8,429 nt of DNA from contig RFTR01000084.1 in the NCBI GenBank assembly GCA_009923345.1, positions 1 through 8,429 on the forward strand. Direction: 5' to 3'. The notes under the pieces are model-generated. The model saw only the letters and a program-made list of their open reading frames with translations, was not told where the DNA came from and made no database searches. The DNA is from Betaproteobacteria bacterium. GTDB taxonomy: Bacteria; Pseudomonadota; Gammaproteobacteria; Burkholderiales; Burkholderiaceae_C. This document shows positions 6,169 through 8,429 of this stretch, piece by piece. Made by a program: the position numbers and the translations under genes. The number at the start of each line of letters is the position of its first letter. Within the stretch, counting starts at the first letter, position 1.

Positions 6169-7107
6169 TTACAAAGCGTGTACCACCACACTGGGCAGTA
6201 GACGGTGTACATCAGATGCTTGGCACAGTGGCGTGCCTTTTTGAAGCAAAGCGGCAGCACTAGCGGCCATGCCGTATTGAAACGCATGCAACAGGTCATG
6301 GCCTTTGTACAGAGCCCACACCATGCCGCCAACAAAACTGTCGCCCGCACCGATGGTGGTTTGCACATCCACTTTGAGTGCAGCTGCTCGCCAGCATTGG
6401 TCTTGGCTGACCACCATGGCGCCTTGCTCGCCGAGGGAGAGGGCGATCACTTGCGCTTTTTTCTGCTCGATCAATGCCTGGCAAGCAGAGATCCAACTTT
6501 TTTCATCGGGCAAATCGTGGCCTACGAGTTGACCCAATTCACGCAAACTGGGTTTGAATAAAAACACACCTTCTTGCAGTGCGGCATGCAGGGCAGGGCC
6601 GTTGGCGTCTATCACCACAGGCACACCATGCTGATTGGCTAAGCGCGTCAAGCGCGCATAAAAATCAATCGGAGCACCTGGCGCAATGCCACCGCTGATG
6701 ACTAAAAACTGTTTAGGTAAATGCTGGGCTACATACTCAAAGCAAGCTTGAACTTCGGCTTCAGAAACTTCTGGACCTGGCAAGACAAAACGAAAGTCTT
6801 GACCACTACTGTTCTCATGCACAGAAAAACTCTCACGCGTTTCATGGGCAATCGGCAACAGATGGCAGCGCACTTTTTCATGGAGCATCCATTGGTGGTG
6901 ACGTTCACCAGTAACGCCGCCTGCCATGTAGGCAGCTACACATGAGGCGCCTAGGCGATGCAACACACGCGCAACATTCACACCACCACCGCCTGGGTGC
7001 TCTATGGCGTGATCACAGCGCATTTTGTGCGTGCTCTCTACTTTATCGATGGATGTCAGCACATCCAACGCAGGGTTCAGGGTCAGCGTGAGGATGTCGC
7101 TTGGCAC
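6169..7107 (-). CDS. pfkB: 6-phosphofructokinase II (PfkB, ribokinase family)
   Basis: A 312-residue sugar-phosphate kinase that phosphorylates fructose 6-phosphate with ATP to fructose 1,6-bisphosphate, the committed step of glycolysis. It resembles E. coli Pfk-2 (309 residues) almost without gaps: TLTLNPALD (7-15), HPGGGGVNVAR (37-47), FRFVLPG (105-111), LVISGGIAPG (135-144), K185-P, ALSLGEQGA (222-230), TIGAGDSF (251-258) with the catalytic base D256 at the same number as in E. coli, and GTPLCQ near the end. Residue 187 is Ser where E. coli has the Asn of the NxxE motif; Glu190 is kept. 1-Phosphofructokinase (FruK) is the main alternative, but the HPGGGG and FVLPG blocks match PfkB better and no fructose PTS gene is near. 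The start is GTG at 7107, the only start codon in frame after the upstream stop at 7153-7155. It lies seven bases after the argH stop without a Shine-Dalgarno, implying coupling. Confidence 0.88.
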   Translation of the reverse strand: MPSDILTLTLNPALDVLTSIDKVESTHKMRCDHAIEHPGGGGVNVARVLHRLGASCVAAYMAGGVTGERHHQWMLHEKVRCHLLPIAHETRESFSVHENSSGQDFRFVLPGPEVSEAEVQACFEYVAQHLPKQFLVISGGIAPGAPIDFYARLTRLANQHGVPVVIDANGPALHAALQEGVFLFKPSLRELGQLVGHDLPDEKSWISACQALIEQKKAQVIALSLGEQGAMVVSQDQCWRAAALKVDVQTTIGAGDSFVGGMVWALYKGHDLLHAFQYGMAASAAALLQKGTPLCQASDVHRLLPSVVVHAL

Positions 7108-7114
7108 TTTGCGC

Positions 7115-8429
7115 TTACGCCAATCGCGCGAGGTGTCTGGCGATTTGCGCTTTCACTTGCACTGGCGCTGTTCCACCCAAGGTGTTGCGCGCGTTGAGTG
7201 AACCGACCAAGCTCAAGCATTCAAAAACATCTTGTTCAATCGCGGCGTGGAAGGTTTGCAAGGTGGCCAGAGGAAGTTCCGACAAGTCTTTGCCTTGGTT
7301 TTGTGCGGTTTTGACAGCATGGGCGACCACCTCGTGGGCATCGCGGAAAGGCAAACCTTTTTTCACCAAGTAGTCTGCTAAGTCGGTCGCAGTGGCGTAA
7401 CCTTTTTTGGCTGCCAATTCCATCGCCTCTGCATTGACAGTCAAACCACCTTCTTTCTTGCCTGTTTGAGCGTTGGTTTGACCACCAATCATGTCGCTAA
7501 AAATCCGTAAGGTGTCTTTGAGCGTATCGACCGTATCAAACAAAGGCTCTTTGTCTTCTTGGTTGTCTTTGTTGTAGGCCAGAGGTTGACCTTTCATCAA
7601 GGTCAACAAACCCATCAAGTGACCGACCACGCGACCTGTTTTGCCACGCGCGAGTTCAGGCACGTCAGGATTTTTCTTTTGCGGCATGATGGAACTGCCG
7701 GTGGTGAAGCGATCCGCCAGTTTGATAAACCCAAAGTTTTGGCTCATCCACAAAATCAATTCTTCGCTCAAGCGGCTGATGTGCACCATGCAAATGCTGG
7801 AAGCGGCAGTGAATTCCATAGCGAAATCGCGGTCGCTCACACCATCCAAACTGTTTTGACAAATTTGTGGATCACCGTGTGCATCCACCATGCCAATGGC
7901 TTTGGCCACACGTGCGCGGTCTAAGGGATAGCCGGTACCTGCCAAGGCTGCAGATCCCAATGGCAAGCGGTTGGTGCGGCCGCGCACGTCAGCCATGCGC
8001 TCTGCATCGCGGGCAAACATTTCGACATAGGCGAGCAAGTGGTGCGCAAAGCTCACAGGTTGCGCGACTTGCAAATGGGTAAAGCCGGGCATCACCGTTT
8101 CAGTATGTTGTTCGGCAATTGACAACAAAGCACGTTGCAATTCAGACAACAAACCGATGATCAAATCTATTTCGCCACGCAACCACAAGCGCACATCGGT
8201 GGCCACTTGGTCGTTACGACTACGGCCAGTGTGCAAACGTTTGCCAGCATCGCCCACCAATTGGGTCAAGCGTGCTTCGATATTGAGGTGAACATCTTCC
8301 AGCGCCAACTTCCATTCGAAACTGCCGTTTTGAATCTCAGTCCAAATTTGCGCCATGCCTGTGGCAATCGCGCTATGGTCTTCTTTAGAAATAATGCCTT
8401 GGTGGCACAACATCTCGGCGTGCGCCAAA
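7115..8429 (-). CDS. argH: Argininosuccinate lyase (5' end outside window)
   Basis: ArgH splits argininosuccinate into arginine and fumarate, the last step of arginine synthesis, as a cytoplasmic homotetramer. About 438 residues are visible; comparison with family members suggests the first 40-50 are cut off by the window edge. The frame is open to the edge, and a TTG at 8426-8428 is an internal Leu codon of the conserved LAHAEML segment, not the start. Counting from that Leu, visible motifs are HTGRSRNDQVATD (66-78), PGFTHLQ with the catalytic-site His at 118, and the fumarase/lyase superfamily loop GSSIMPQKKNPD (244-255), which holds the catalytic serine. The C terminus is complete and ends in TAA at 7115-7117. 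pfkB follows seven bases later and is probably on the same mRNA. No ARG box can be looked for because the promoter is outside. Confidence 0.96.
   Translation of the reverse strand, partial: LAHAEMLCHQGIISKEDHSAIATGMAQIWTEIQNGSFEWKLALEDVHLNIEARLTQLVGDAGKRLHTGRSRNDQVATDVRLWLRGEIDLIIGLLSELQRALLSIAEQHTETVMPGFTHLQVAQPVSFAHHLLAYVEMFARDAERMADVRGRTNRLPLGSAALAGTGYPLDRARVAKAIGMVDAHGDPQICQNSLDGVSDRDFAMEFTAASSICMVHISRLSEELILWMSQNFGFIKLADRFTTGSSIMPQKKNPDVPELARGKTGRVVGHLMGLLTLMKGQPLAYNKDNQEDKEPLFDTVDTLKDTLRIFSDMIGGQTNAQTGKKEGGLTVNAEAMELAAKKGYATATDLADYLVKKGLPFRDAHEVVAHAVKTAQNQGKDLSELPLATLQTFHAAIEQDVFECLSLVGSLNARNTLGGTAPVQVKAQIARHLARLA

Noticed and set aside
7559..7924. 121-codon plus-strand open frame opposite argH
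   Set aside because: It is a shadow of argH, which shows all lyase signatures in its own frame.
1..8429. Search for CRISPR arrays, insertion sequences, tRNA genes, toxin-antitoxin or defence genes
   Set aside because: Almost every base belongs to recognised housekeeping genes. No spaced repeats, transposase, tRNA-like fold or terminal inverted repeats were seen by eye.

Overview
The window carries seven protein genes packed almost end to end, in two blocks that converge near position 3715. Three things suggest a betaproteobacterium of the order Burkholderiales, probably near the Comamonadaceae: the form of DNA polymerase IV, which has a long insert in its palm/fingers region; the wording of the argininosuccinate lyase and DUF3501 proteins; and the long (type II) QueF. 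The base composition looks close to half G+C by eye, which is low for many Comamonadaceae. The assignment rests on remembered family resemblance, not on a search.

The plus-strand block (1-3713) opens with a GlpC/HdrD-like protein carrying two ferredoxin-type cysteine clusters and two CCG-type domains. Fifteen bases later comes a DUF3501 protein. In related bacteria this pair usually lies beside a rubrerythrin gene, which would be just left of the window. After a 76-base gap with two tandem hairpins, the second looking like an intrinsic terminator, come yaaA (peroxide stress protein) and queF (preQ0 reductase of queuosine synthesis). Those two share one base in a TAATG stop/start overlap.

The minus-strand block is read from right to left: argH (5' end outside the window), pfkB, an FMN-dependent alpha-hydroxy-acid dehydrogenase/oxidase of the LldD type, and dinB (DNA polymerase IV). 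Gaps are 7, 30 and 16 bases and no terminator is visible between the genes, so it reads as one transcription unit of functionally mixed genes: arginine synthesis, glycolysis, hydroxy-acid oxidation and translesion synthesis. Start quality differs sharply: GTG without a Shine-Dalgarno for pfkB, ATG with a near-perfect Shine-Dalgarno for lldD, and TTG without one for dinB.

Most of this is ordinary chromosomal housekeeping DNA. I see no mobile element, CRISPR array, RNA gene or defence system. The least explained parts are the Fe-S/DUF3501 pair, whose function is not established, and the hairpin pair abutting the yaaA start codon, which can also fold in a mutually exclusive, attenuator-like way.
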